The notes beneath the pieces were generated by a model. That model did no database searches and had not been told where the DNA came from. It was given only the letters and a program-made list of their open reading frames with translations. 64,000 bases of DNA from 39-52-133 sp035531075 (GTDB lineage Bacteria > Pseudomonadota > Gammaproteobacteria > Burkholderiales > Gallionellaceae). Of this stretch, positions 25,739 through 35,289 are shown piece after piece. The number at the start of each line of letters is the position of its first letter. Positions within the stretch are counted from its first letter, which is position 1. The stretch covers positions 1 to 64,000 of the forward strand of contig DATKTO010000019.1 of NCBI GenBank assembly GCA_035531075.1, written 5' to 3'. Made by a program: the position numbers and the translations under genes.

Positions 25739-26404
25739 TTATAGTGTAATGGTCTGCACCCCGGTCGTTGTGCCTAGCAGCAGCACATCGGCACCGCGCC
25801 GAGCAAACAGGCCGTTGGTAACGACACCTGCCAGGTGATTCAAGGCTGTTTCCAGTTCAACCGGATTCAAAATCTGCATGCCATGCACGTCCAGAATGAT
25901 ATTGCCGTTATCTGTGGTGAAGCCTTCGCGCAGCTTGGGATGACCACCCAGCTTGACCAGTTCGCGCGCCACATAACTGCGTGCCATGGGGATGACTTCC
26001 ACCGGCAACGGGAATTTGCCCAGTACATCCACCAGCTTGCTGGCATCGCACAGACAGATAAATTTCTTGCTGGCGGCTGCCACGATCTTTTCGCGTGTCA
26101 GCGCACCGCCGCCGCCCTTGATCATGTGCATGTGGCGCGTAATTTCATCGGCGCCATCCACGTAGACTGGCAACTCGCCGGCATCGTTCAGGGACAGCAC
26201 ATCGATACCATGACCTTTAAGGCGTTTGGCCGACGCTTCCGAGCTGGCGACGGCGCCACGAATTTTGTGCTTGATCTTGCCCAGCTCATCAATAAAGAAA
26301 TTGGCTGTAGATCCGGTCCCCACACCGACAATGCAATCTTCCGGAATGTATGCAATTGCAGCTTTCGCTACGGCAAGTTTCAATTCATCTTGTGTCATGC
26401 TCAT
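25739..26404 (-). CDS. rpiA: Ribose-5-phosphate isomerase A
   Basis: A 221-aa protein that interconverts ribose 5-phosphate and ribulose 5-phosphate (pentose phosphate and Calvin cycles). Phosphate- and sugar-binding motifs GVGTGSTANFF, VDGADEI and KGGGGALTREKI are all present. A second ATG two codons in (MTQDELKL) is an alternative start. It is divergent from ilvA, with 147 nt between them. Confidence 0.97.
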   Translation of the reverse strand: MSMTQDELKLAVAKAAIAYIPEDCIVGVGTGSTANFFIDELGKIKHKIRGAVASSEASAKRLKGHGIDVLSLNDAGELPVYVDGADEITRHMHMIKGGGGALTREKIVAAASKKFICLCDASKLVDVLGKFPLPVEVIPMARSYVARELVKLGGHPKLREGFTTDNGNIILDVHGMQILNPVELETALNHLAGVVTNGLFARRGADVLLLGTTTGVQTITL

Positions 26405-26551
26405 CGTTCTCTCAATTCGCTATTTTTTATTATTAAGCTTGTGATTATTGCAGGAATTACTGATTTTAGGAACCATGGATAGCCAAAACCCATTATGATT
26501 TGCTTAAATTCCTGCTAATCTTGAACAAATAAACCGTCAACACTTACATTC

Positions 26552-28069
26552 ATGCAAAGTTATCTTAAACGAATTCTCACCGCCCGCGTCTATGATGTGG
26601 CTATCGAATCCCCGCTGGAAAGCGCTCCCAGCCTGTCTTCGCGCATCGGCAACCAGGTTCTGCTGAAGCGCGAAGACATGCAACCCGTATTCTCCTTCAA
26701 GCTAAGGGGTGCGTATAACAAGATGGCGCAGCTTACCCCGGAGCAGCTCAAGCGCGGCGTGATTGCCGCATCTGCTGGCAATCATGCGCAGGGCGTGGCC
26801 TTGTCCGCAAAGAAATTGGGCTGCAAGGCGATTATCGTCATGCCTGTTACCACCCCTCAGGTCAAGATTGATGCGGTCAGGCATTTTGGCAAGGATGCAG
26901 TCAAGATTGTTCTGCAAGGCGACAGTTACAACGATGCCTATGGCCATGCCTTACAGCTGCAGGAAAAACACAAGCTGACTTTCGTCCATCCGTTTGACGA
27001 TCCGGATGTCATTGCGGGACAGGGCACCATCGGTATGGAAATACTGCGCCAGCACACCCAGCCGATCGAGGCAATTTTCTGCGCCATTGGTGGCGGCGGA
27101 CTGATTTCAGGGGTGGCGGCTTACGTCAAGCAGATACGCCCCGAGATCAAGGTGATCGGCGTGCAGACTAGCGATTCCGATGCGATGTACCGTTCGCTCA
27201 AGGCAAAAAAGCGCGTGCAGCTAAGCGATGTTGGGCTGTTCTCGGACGGCACCGCAGTCAAGCTGGCGGGCGAGGAAACCTTCCGCATCTGCAGGAAATA
27301 TGTGGATGAAATCATCCTGGTGGATACAGACGAAGTGTGTGCCGCGATCAAGGATGTGTTCCAGGATACCCGCTCCATCCTTGAGCCGGCCGGTGCGCTG
27401 GCGGTTGCGGGCGCCAAGCTGTATGCGGCGCGCGAGAAACTGAAGGACAAGACGCTGGTGACCGTGCTGAGCGGTGCGAATATGAACTTCGACCGCCTGC
27501 ATTTTGTCGCGGAACGCGCCGAGATTGGCGAGGAGCGCGAAGCCATACTGGCGGTTACGATTCCGGAAACGCCGGGCAGCTTCCGCAAATTCTGTTCCCT
27601 GCTGGGGAGCCGCAATATCACCGAATTCAACTATCGTTATGCGGATCCCAAGGTGGCCCAGATATTTGTGGGGATACAGGTACGCGATCCTGCCGAAACC
27701 GGCAAGCTCATCGCCAACCTTAAAAAGAACAAATTGCCGGCGCTGGACTTGACCGACAATGAAATGGCCAAGCTGCATCTGCGCCATCTGGTAGGCGGAC
27801 GCGCACCGGAAGTGAACGACGAAATCATGTACCGTTTTGAATTCCCGGAGCGCCCCGGCGCGCTGATGAATTTTCTCAACAGCATGAGCCACAACTGGAA
27901 TATCAGCCTGTTCCACTATCGCAACCACGGTGCAGACTACGGCCGTGTACTGGTCGGCATGCAAGTGCCGCATCACGACAAAAAAGCCCTGCAAAACTTC
28001 CTTGACCAACTGGGATATCGCTACTGGGATGAGAGCGACAATCCGGCTTACAGGCTGTTTTTGGTCTGA
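26552..28069 (+). CDS. ilvA: Threonine ammonia-lyase, biosynthetic
   Basis: A 505-aa PLP enzyme making 2-oxobutanoate for isoleucine synthesis. The PLP lysine is Lys50 in VFSFKLRGAYNKM. SAGNHAQGVAL and IGGGGLISGVA form the cofactor pocket. Two C-terminal ACT-like regulatory domains (about residues 330-410 and 425-505) indicate the isoleucine-inhibited, valine-activated type. It has its own promoter in the gap to rpiA. Confidence 0.98.
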   Translation: MQSYLKRILTARVYDVAIESPLESAPSLSSRIGNQVLLKREDMQPVFSFKLRGAYNKMAQLTPEQLKRGVIAASAGNHAQGVALSAKKLGCKAIIVMPVTTPQVKIDAVRHFGKDAVKIVLQGDSYNDAYGHALQLQEKHKLTFVHPFDDPDVIAGQGTIGMEILRQHTQPIEAIFCAIGGGGLISGVAAYVKQIRPEIKVIGVQTSDSDAMYRSLKAKKRVQLSDVGLFSDGTAVKLAGEETFRICRKYVDEIILVDTDEVCAAIKDVFQDTRSILEPAGALAVAGAKLYAAREKLKDKTLVTVLSGANMNFDRLHFVAERAEIGEEREAILAVTIPETPGSFRKFCSLLGSRNITEFNYRYADPKVAQIFVGIQVRDPAETGKLIANLKKNKLPALDLTDNEMAKLHLRHLVGGRAPEVNDEIMYRFEFPERPGALMNFLNSMSHNWNISLFHYRNHGADYGRVLVGMQVPHHDKKALQNFLDQLGYRYWDESDNPAYRLFLV

Positions 28070-28222
28070 TATTTACGCGCTATTTGGGAATAATTGCATG
28101 CAAATAGCGACAATCTAAAATATTTTAAATAGTCACGTAGTGTATATATTACTGGAAGTTGCTATTGAATTTGGCAATATTGCGGATAGATTAATGCCTT
28201 TTGTAAATTATTCAGCGTGATT

Positions 28223-28852
28223 ATGACTGCGCAAGCTATGAAGCAAAGCCTAAGACAAAGTATAATCGCCGCCCGTCAAAAAGTGGCGGCGGCTGAACGC
28301 GCTGAATTGAGTCGTGAAATTACACTGCGCATTCTGAATTTGTCCTCATATAAGGATGCCGGAACCGTGCTGGGCTATATGAGTTTTGGCGCGGAGTTCG
28401 ATACAGCTACATGGGTGCAGCAGGCCTTGCAGGATGGGAAGCGGGTATTGCTGCCCAAGGTGAACTGCAGCACCAGGCAGCTTGAGCTGTATCGCATACG
28501 TGATTTGCAGCAGGATGTTGCGCCGGGCACATGGGATATACCCGAGCCGCGGGCAGATCGTTGCGACAGGGTTGATGCGGCGGAACAGCTGGATTTTATC
28601 CTGTTGCCGGGCGTGGCGTTTGCACGCGATGGTGCGCGCCTGGGTTACGGCGGCGGTTTTTATGACAAGTTGCTGGCGCGCATTGATCCGCAGGCAAACG
28701 GGCAGCCAATGCAGCCAGGCCGTCCGGTATTGGTGGCGGCAGCCTTCGCCATGCAGCTGGTAAAAGATATTCCGCAGGAAGCCACAGACCGCAAAGTGGA
28801 GTGGCTGCTTACCGAGAATGAAGCAATACATTGCACAGCTGAACGCAATTAA
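28223..28852 (+). CDS. 5-formyltetrahydrofolate cyclo-ligase
   Basis: A 209-aa protein converting 5-formyl-THF to 5,10-methenyl-THF using ATP. The family signature LGYGGGFYDKLLARI and the N-terminal KQSLRQSIIAARQKV basic helix are present. Start choice is uncertain: GTG 28217, ATG 28223 and ATG 28238 are all in frame and none has a strong ribosome site; ATG 28223 is used. The 153-nt region upstream does not resemble 6S RNA, which often precedes this gene in proteobacteria. Confidence 0.93.
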   Translation: MTAQAMKQSLRQSIIAARQKVAAAERAELSREITLRILNLSSYKDAGTVLGYMSFGAEFDTATWVQQALQDGKRVLLPKVNCSTRQLELYRIRDLQQDVAPGTWDIPEPRADRCDRVDAAEQLDFILLPGVAFARDGARLGYGGGFYDKLLARIDPQANGQPMQPGRPVLVAAAFAMQLVKDIPQEATDRKVEWLLTENEAIHCTAERN

Positions 28853-28951
28853 AGTCAGTCAATAAAGGATAGGGGTGAGTATTCGCACCCGGCAATAAAC
28901 ACTGGGTGCGTAAAGCACCTTACGGCAACGACGATTGAAGAGAGTAGAGAT

Positions 28952-31609
28952 ATGGAAAACTTACCCGATTATGATCCGCAGGAAACCAAAGAGTGGCTGG
29001 ATGCGCTTGAATCCGTACTGGATAACGAAGGCCCGGAACGCGCCCACTACCTGATTAGCCAGCTGATCAACAAGGCCAGGCTGGCGGGCACCGATCTGCC
29101 CTTCAGCGCCAATACGCCGTATCTGAATACCATTTCTCTCGACCAGGAAGAGCGTTCAACGGGTAATCACGAACTGGAGCACCGCCTGCGCGCGCTGATG
29201 CGCTGGAATGCGATGGCCATCGTGCTGAACGCCAACAAGGACTCATCCGAGCTGGGCGGCCACATCGCCAGTTTTGCCTCTGCCGCGACCTTATATGATG
29301 TGGGCTTTAACCATTTCTTCCATGGCAAGACGGAAGATCACGGCGGCGATCTGGTGTATTTTCAGGGTCACTCCTCTCCCGGCGTCTATGCGCGTGCCTA
29401 TATGGAAGGCCGTATCAGTGAAGACCAGCTCTACAAATTCCGCCAGGAAGTCGATGGCGGCGGCCTTTCCTCCTATCCGCACCCGTGGCTGATGCCTGAT
29501 TTCTGGCAGTTCCCCACCGTCTCGATGGGTCTGGGGCCGCTGATGGCGATTTACCAGGCGCGCTTTATGCGCTACCTGCAACACCGCGAAATGGCGAACA
29601 CCGAAGGGCGCAAGGTATGGGCCTATCTGGGTGACGGCGAAACCGACGAACCCGAATCACTGGGCGCGATCTCGATGGCCGGACGCGAGAATCTCGACAA
29701 CCTGATCTTTGTCATCAACTGCAACCTGCAGCGCCTGGATGGGCCGGTGCGCGGCAACGGAAAGATTATTCAGGAACTGGAAGGCGTATTCCGCGGTGCG
29801 GGCTGGCACGTCATCAAGGTAGTGTGGGGCGGCCAATGGGATCGATTGCTGGCCAAGGACAAAAACGGCCTGCTGCTGAAGCGCATGGAAGAAGTGGTCG
29901 ACGGCGAATACCAGACCTACAAGTCCAGGGATGGCGCCTACGTGCGCCAGCATTTCTTCGGCAAGTACCCCGAGCTGCTGGAACTGGTAGCCGATATGTC
30001 AGACGACGAAATCTGGCATCTCAACCGCGGCGGCCATGATACCCATAAAGTATTTGCCGCTTATGCGGCAGCTTCAAAGCACAAGGGACAGCCTACCGTG
30101 ATTCTGGCCAAGACCGTCAAGGGTTATGGCATGGGCGAAGCGGGCGAAGGACAGAACCCGACGCACCAGCAAAAGAAGATGGGCGAAGAGGCGCTGCGCA
30201 AATTCCGCGACCGCTTCAATATTCCCGTCACCGACGAGCAGCTGACCAAGATACCGTTTATCCGTCCTGCCGAAGACAGCCAGGAAATGAAATACCTGCG
30301 CGAGCGCAGTGCGGCGATGGGCACTATGCCTACCCGCAAACCAATCGCAAGACCACTGCAAATTCCGGGTCTGGAAGCGTTTGACGTATTGCTGAAAAGC
30401 TCGGAAGCACGCGAAATTTCCACCACCATGGCGTTCGTGCGTATGCTCGGCATCCTGGTAAAAGACAAAAATATCGGCAAACAGATCGTGCCCATCGTGC
30501 CGGACGAATCCCGCACCTTTGGTATGGAAGGCCTGTTCCGCCAGCTCGGTATCTTCTCCCAGGTGGGCCAGCTCTACACCCCGCAGGATGCCGATCAGCT
30601 GATGTTCTACAAGGAAGATAAAACCGGCCAGATCCTGCAGGAAGGTATTAACGAAGCAGGCGGTATGGCTGACTGGATTGCCGCCGCCACTTCCTATGCC
30701 AACCACGGCGTGGCGATGATCCCGTTCTTTATCTACTACTCCATGTTCGGTTTCCAGCGTATCGGCGATCTGGCCTGGGCGGCGGGCGACATGCGCGCGC
30801 GCGGCTTCCTGGTAGGTGGTACAGCGGGTCGCACCACGCTTAACGGCGAAGGTCTGCAACACCAGGACGGTCATAGCCATCTGGTGGCGGCAACCATCCC
30901 CAACTGCATTTCCTATGATCCTACCTTTGCCTATGAACTGGCGGTGATCGTGCAGGACGGCATGCGCCGCATGCATCAGGAGCAGGAAGACGTGTACTAC
31001 TACCTCACCGTGATGAACGAGAACTACACCCATCCGGCCATGCCCAAGGGCGCCGAGGCGGGCATCATCAAGGGCATGTATCTGTTCAGCGAAGGCAAGG
31101 CGGCTGCCAAGGCACCTAAAGTGCAACTGCTGGGCAGCGGCACCATCCTGCGCGAATCGATTGCCGCGGCAGAAATGCTGGAGAAGGACTTCGGCGTGGC
31201 GGCAGACGTCTGGAGCGTAACCAGCTTCAACGAATTGCGCCGCGACGGCCTCGATGCAGAGCGCTGGAACATGCTGCACCCGGAAGCCAAGCCGCGCGTC
31301 AGCTATGTTGAAGAGTGCCTGGCTAAACGTGCAGGACCGGTGATAGCCTCTACCGACTACATGAAATCCTATGCCGACCAGATTCGCGCCTTCCTGCCCA
31401 AGCGTTTCAAGGTGCTGGGCACCGACGGTTTCGGCCGCTCCGATAGCCGCAAGAAACTGCGCGGCTTCTTCGAGGTCGATCGCAACTACATCACCGTGGC
31501 CGCATTGAAGGCACTGGCCGAGGAAGGCACGATCGCCGCCAGCGAAGTCACGCGCGCGATCAAGCTGTACAAGCTCAATCCCGACAAACCGAATCCGACG
31601 ACCGTTTAA
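28952..31609 (+). CDS. aceE: Pyruvate dehydrogenase E1 component, homodimeric type
   Basis: An 885-aa E1 of the type found in proteobacteria. It decarboxylates pyruvate with thiamine diphosphate and acetylates the lipoyl arm of E2. The ThDP motif begins GDGETDEPESLGAIS at about residue 228 and ends with NLQRLDGPVRG. GAGTG-type ribosome sequence (GAAGAGAG) precedes the ATG. aceF follows after 17 nt. No lpd (E3) gene is present in this window. Confidence 0.98.
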   Translation: MENLPDYDPQETKEWLDALESVLDNEGPERAHYLISQLINKARLAGTDLPFSANTPYLNTISLDQEERSTGNHELEHRLRALMRWNAMAIVLNANKDSSELGGHIASFASAATLYDVGFNHFFHGKTEDHGGDLVYFQGHSSPGVYARAYMEGRISEDQLYKFRQEVDGGGLSSYPHPWLMPDFWQFPTVSMGLGPLMAIYQARFMRYLQHREMANTEGRKVWAYLGDGETDEPESLGAISMAGRENLDNLIFVINCNLQRLDGPVRGNGKIIQELEGVFRGAGWHVIKVVWGGQWDRLLAKDKNGLLLKRMEEVVDGEYQTYKSRDGAYVRQHFFGKYPELLELVADMSDDEIWHLNRGGHDTHKVFAAYAAASKHKGQPTVILAKTVKGYGMGEAGEGQNPTHQQKKMGEEALRKFRDRFNIPVTDEQLTKIPFIRPAEDSQEMKYLRERSAAMGTMPTRKPIARPLQIPGLEAFDVLLKSSEAREISTTMAFVRMLGILVKDKNIGKQIVPIVPDESRTFGMEGLFRQLGIFSQVGQLYTPQDADQLMFYKEDKTGQILQEGINEAGGMADWIAAATSYANHGVAMIPFFIYYSMFGFQRIGDLAWAAGDMRARGFLVGGTAGRTTLNGEGLQHQDGHSHLVAATIPNCISYDPTFAYELAVIVQDGMRRMHQEQEDVYYYLTVMNENYTHPAMPKGAEAGIIKGMYLFSEGKAAAKAPKVQLLGSGTILRESIAAAEMLEKDFGVAADVWSVTSFNELRRDGLDAERWNMLHPEAKPRVSYVEECLAKRAGPVIASTDYMKSYADQIRAFLPKRFKVLGTDGFGRSDSRKKLRGFFEVDRNYITVAALKALAEEGTIAASEVTRAIKLYKLNPDKPNPTTV

Positions 31610-31626
31610 GCGGGAGGAGACAAGAC

Positions 31627-32919
31627 ATGGCAGAAATGAAACAAGTATTAGTACCGGACATCGGCAATTACAAGGACGTGCCGGTGATCGAGGTGATGGT
31701 CAAGGCAGGCGACACAGTGAAGGCGGAGCAATCTCTGCTGACGCTGGAAACCGACAAGGCGACGATGGATGTGCCCGCACCGTTTGATGGCGTGGTGAAG
31801 GAAGTCAAAGTCAAAGTGGGCGACACCGTGTCCGAAGGCGCGCTGATCTTTGTGCTGGAAGCCAGCGCGGGTGCTGCTGCCAAAGCGGCTGCTCCGGCAG
31901 CAGCACCAGCACCAGCACCAGACAAGGCGGCGCCAGTCGCAGCGGTCGCGGCTGTTGCAGCACCTGCTCCTGCGGCAGTAGCAGCAGCACCAGTCAGCAG
32001 CGCAGTGGCGGCAGGCAAGGCACATGCCAGCCCGTCCGTGCGCAGCTTTGCACGCGAGCTGGGCGTGGATCTGACACAGGTCAAAGGTACTGCGGTAAAA
32101 GGCCGCATCAGCAAGGACGACGTGCAGAATTTCGTCAAGGCGGCCTTGTCGCAGCCGCGCGGCGCAGCAGGTGCGGGCGGCTTGCAGGTGCTGGCCATGC
32201 CGGTCATCGACTTCGCCAAATTCGGTGCGGTCGAGAGCCAGCCGCTGTCGCGCATCAAGAAAATTTCCGGTGCCAACCTGCACCGCAACTGGGTCAGCAT
32301 TCCGCATGTCACCCAGTTTGACGAAGCCGACATCAGCGAGATGGAAGCTTTCCGCAAGCAGATCGGCGCGGAATACGCCAAGCAGAACATCAAGATCACG
32401 CCTTTGGTATTCCTGCTGAAAGCGGTGGTTGCCGCATTGCAGAAATTCCCCGAGTTCAACGCCTCGCTCGATGCCAGCGGCGAAAACCTGGTGCTGAAGA
32501 AATACTTCCATATCGGTGTTGCGGTGGATACGCCTAACGGCCTGATGGTGCCGGTGCTGCGCGACGTGGACAAAAAAGGACTGGTGCAACTGGCGAAAGA
32601 GCTGGGCGAAATCAGCGCCAAGGCGCGCGAACTGAAGATCACCGCTGCCGACATGCAGGGCGGCTGCTTCTCCATCTCCAGCCTGGGCGGCATCGGCGGC
32701 ACCGCTTTCACGCCTATCATCAACGCGCCTGAAGTCGCGATTCTGGGCGTGTCCAAGGCGAGCATGAAGCCGGTGTATCAGGATGGCGAATTTGTGCCGC
32801 GCCTGATGCTGCCGCTGTCGCTGTCATATGATCACCGCGTGATCGACGGCGCATCCGGCGCACGCTTCACACAATATCTGGCCCAGGTGTTGACGGATAT
32901 TCGTCGCCTGTCACTGTAA
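31627..32919 (+). CDS. aceF: Pyruvate dehydrogenase E2, dihydrolipoamide acetyltransferase
   Basis: A 430-aa E2 with a single lipoyl domain (Lys44 in ETDKATMDV); many proteobacterial E2 chains have two or three. Ala/Pro-rich linkers (about 80-135) follow, then an E3-binding domain (SPSVRSFARELGVDL, VKGRISKDDV) and the catalytic core ending in LSYDHRVIDGASG (His near residue 403). It forms the core of the complex with AceE. An AGGAG ribosome site precedes the ATG. Confidence 0.97.
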   Translation: MAEMKQVLVPDIGNYKDVPVIEVMVKAGDTVKAEQSLLTLETDKATMDVPAPFDGVVKEVKVKVGDTVSEGALIFVLEASAGAAAKAAAPAAAPAPAPDKAAPVAAVAAVAAPAPAAVAAAPVSSAVAAGKAHASPSVRSFARELGVDLTQVKGTAVKGRISKDDVQNFVKAALSQPRGAAGAGGLQVLAMPVIDFAKFGAVESQPLSRIKKISGANLHRNWVSIPHVTQFDEADISEMEAFRKQIGAEYAKQNIKITPLVFLLKAVVAALQKFPEFNASLDASGENLVLKKYFHIGVAVDTPNGLMVPVLRDVDKKGLVQLAKELGEISAKARELKITAADMQGGCFSISSLGGIGGTAFTPIINAPEVAILGVSKASMKPVYQDGEFVPRLMLPLSLSYDHRVIDGASGARFTQYLAQVLTDIRRLSL

Positions 32920-32939
32920 GGTCCGGCACTTTTAGCCAA

Positions 32940-33605
32940 ATGAATAGCACCGCGCCTGTCGGTATTTTGGGTGGCACCTTTGACCCGATACACCACGGTC
33001 ATCTGCGCCTGGCGCAGGAAGCGCTCGAACAATGCCGTCTGGGCGCGGTGCGTTTTATTCCCAGCGGCACGCCACCGCACCGTGCCACGCCGCTTGCGGC
33101 CGCGCAGCACCGTTTGCAGATGGTGCGCCTGGCGATACACGGGCAGCCAGGTTTTGTGCTGGATGAACGCGAGGCTCATCGCACCGACAAGTGCTATAGC
33201 GTCGATACCTTTGGCGCGCTGCGTGCAGAGCTTGGCGCGCAGCAGCCGCTATGCCTGTTATTGGGCAGCGATGCGTTTTTGCAGCTGCATACCTGGCACC
33301 AATGGGAGAGGCTGTTTGAGCTGACCCATATTGTGGTGATGCAGCGTCCCGGTCGCCCGGTTGGCAATGCAATGGCGCAGGCAGATGCCAGTTTGCGCCA
33401 GCAATACCAAACCCGGCTGGCACCTACACCCCGGTTGTTGCATGAATCAGCCAGCGGCCTCATCGTTGTGCTGGACATGCCGCAGCTGGATATTTCCGCT
33501 ACCGATATCCGCAGCCGTGCCGCGCATAACAAAAGTTTGCGTTACCTGCTGCCGGACGCAGTCGCTCATTACATTAAAATTAATCAGTTATATACAACAT
33601 GCTAA
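32940..33605 (+). CDS. nadD: Nicotinate-nucleotide adenylyltransferase
   Basis: A 221-aa nucleotidyltransferase joining nicotinate mononucleotide and ATP in NAD synthesis. The phosphate-binding motif ILGGTFDPIHHGHLRLA is at residues 8-24, and the C-terminal ISATDIRSR motif is present. It overlaps rsfS by 7 nt, a usual pairing (nadD-rsfS-rlmH). Confidence 0.97.
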   Translation: MNSTAPVGILGGTFDPIHHGHLRLAQEALEQCRLGAVRFIPSGTPPHRATPLAAAQHRLQMVRLAIHGQPGFVLDEREAHRTDKCYSVDTFGALRAELGAQQPLCLLLGSDAFLQLHTWHQWERLFELTHIVVMQRPGRPVGNAMAQADASLRQQYQTRLAPTPRLLHESASGLIVVLDMPQLDISATDIRSRAAHNKSLRYLLPDAVAHYIKINQLYTTC

Positions 33606-33943
33606 CTCTACAAGAAAAAACCCAGGCTATCGTCGACGCGCTGGAAGAAATTAAAGGCAACGACATCGTGGTGATCGACACCAGCAAGAAAAGCGCGATG
33701 TTTGACCGCATGATCATCGCGAGCGCCAATTCCAATCGCCAGACCCGCGCGCTGGCCCACAATGTGGTGAAGAAACTGGAAGAACGCGGTGAAGTCATCA
33801 ACAGCACCGAGGGTGAAAAGAGCGGCGAATGGGTGCTGATCGATATGGGTGAAATCCTGGTGCACGTGATGCAACCCGGCGTGCGCGCCTATTACAGCCT
33901 GGAAGAACTGTGGAGCAAGCATCCACCCGCGCCCAAGGCATAG
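33599..33943 (+). CDS. rsfS: Ribosome silencing factor RsfS
   Basis: A 114-aa protein that binds ribosomal protein L14 and blocks subunit joining when nutrients are low. KGNDIVVIDTSKKSAMFDRM and GEWVLIDMGEILVHVM are the family core. The start lies inside the last codons of nadD, so translation is coupled. Confidence 0.96.
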   Translation: MLTLQEKTQAIVDALEEIKGNDIVVIDTSKKSAMFDRMIIASANSNRQTRALAHNVVKKLEERGEVINSTEGEKSGEWVLIDMGEILVHVMQPGVRAYYSLEELWSKHPPAPKA

Positions 33944-34119
33944 CCATCAGCTGCAGGGGCGTGCCTCAAGATGTCATCAGAGATGCGCCGCATCAGGCGA
34001 TGGCTTGTTTGAAAAATGTAAAATATTTAATTTTATCAAATACTTGAAATTTTAAGCGAAACCTCGTCGCCCTGATCAGCGTTTTCCTCGCAATATTACC
34101 CTCGGCTTGATTCCACACC

Positions 34120-34590
34120 ATGAAACTTCTTATCCTTGCGGTTGGCCACAAAATGCCGTCATGGATTACCGACGGTTTCAACGAGTACAGCAAGCGCATG
34201 CCGCGCGAGGCAAAGATCGAGTTGCTCGAAATCAAGCCTGAGCCGCGCACCACAGGCAAGACGGTGGCGCAGATCATGGAAGCCGAGGCGCAACGCATAC
34301 AGGCTGCCTTGCCCAAGGATGTGCTGCGCATCGTGCTGGACGAGCGCGGCGCGCACTGGTCTACCAGGCAATTGACGCAGCATATGAAAGACTGGCTGGG
34401 CGGTGGGCGCGATGTGGCGTTTATCATCGGCGGCGCGGACGGCTTGCACGAATCGGTGCGCAGCAGTGCGCAGCAGTTGCTGGCGCTGTCTGCCATGGTG
34501 CTGCCGCACGGCATGGTGCGGGTGCTGCTGGCGGAGCAGCTGTACCGCGCCCACAGCCTGCTGCATAATCACCCCTATCATCGCGAATAA
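34120..34590 (+). CDS. rlmH: 23S rRNA (pseudouridine1915-N3) methyltransferase
   Basis: A 156-aa SPOUT methyltransferase of standard length acting on helix 69 of 23S rRNA. The start MKLLILAVGHKMPSWI and the knot motifs VAFIIGGADGLHESV and LPHGMVRVLLAEQLYRAHSL are all present. It is 176 nt beyond rsfS; that gap holds an AT-rich stretch but no gene. Confidence 0.97.
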   Translation: MKLLILAVGHKMPSWITDGFNEYSKRMPREAKIELLEIKPEPRTTGKTVAQIMEAEAQRIQAALPKDVLRIVLDERGAHWSTRQLTQHMKDWLGGGRDVAFIIGGADGLHESVRSSAQQLLALSAMVLPHGMVRVLLAEQLYRAHSLLHNHPYHRE

Positions 34591-34671
34591 AATTCGAGCC
34601 TGTCCCCGCCGTGTTGCACCAGCTAAAATTTTCCCTCCTTGCGGCTGGAATTTTTGAGGTATGCTATATAC

Positions 34672-35289
34672 ATGACAACACATTCAGCTATTTATCTCGC
34701 TTCTCAAAGTCCGCGTCGCCGCGATCTGTTGAAACAGATAGGCGTCAACTTTCAGAGTCTGCTCGTGCGCGCCGAACCCGGCCGCACGCCCGATATCGAT
34801 GAAACCGCCCTTGAGCTTGAAACTCCCGCAGCATACGTGCAGCGCATCTGCCGCGCCAAGGTTGAGTTTGCGTGGAGCTGTGTGCTCATGCGCAATCTGC
34901 GCCAGTCCCCCGTGCTGGCCGCAGACACCGTCGTGGCAGTGGACAACAAAATCATCGGCAAACCGCGCGACAGAAAGGACGCTGTCGCTATCCTGCATTC
35001 ATTATCAGGGCGCAAACATCAGGTATTCTCGGCCGTTGCCTTGAAATTCCACGAACGGGTGGAGATGCGCCTGTCGACAACCGAGGTAACCTTCGCTGTA
35101 TTAAGCGAAGAACGCATACAGCGCTATATGCTGACCAATGAAGCGCATGACAAGGCCGGCGCCTACGCCATCCAGGGCGCCGCCGCGTCATTTGTGCAGC
35201 GCATCGAAGGCAGCTATTCCGGGGTGGTGGGCCTGCCATTGGCCGAGACTGCAGAACTCCTGCATGCTTTTGACTGCCTGGCACCATGA
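34672..35289 (+). CDS. maf: Maf-family nucleotide pyrophosphatase
   Basis: A 205-aa Maf/YhdE-type house-cleaning NTP pyrophosphatase. The signature is IYLASQSPRRRDLLKQIG at the N-terminus, then VLAADTVVAVDNKIIGKPRD, with GAYAIQGAAASFV near the C-terminus. ATG 34672 is preferred; upstream in-frame TTG codons (34639, 34654) would add an unconserved tail. The stop overlaps the rng start (ATGA). Confidence 0.94.
   Translation: MTTHSAIYLASQSPRRRDLLKQIGVNFQSLLVRAEPGRTPDIDETALELETPAAYVQRICRAKVEFAWSCVLMRNLRQSPVLAADTVVAVDNKIIGKPRDRKDAVAILHSLSGRKHQVFSAVALKFHERVEMRLSTTEVTFAVLSEERIQRYMLTNEAHDKAGAYAIQGAAASFVQRIEGSYSGVVGLPLAETAELLHAFDCLAP

Noticed and set aside
28070..28222. Possible 6S RNA upstream of the 5-formyl-THF cyclo-ligase gene
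   Set aside because: This is the usual place for ssrS in proteobacteria, but the 153-nt gap is too short and AT-rich and lacks the long GC-rich closing stem with a central bubble.
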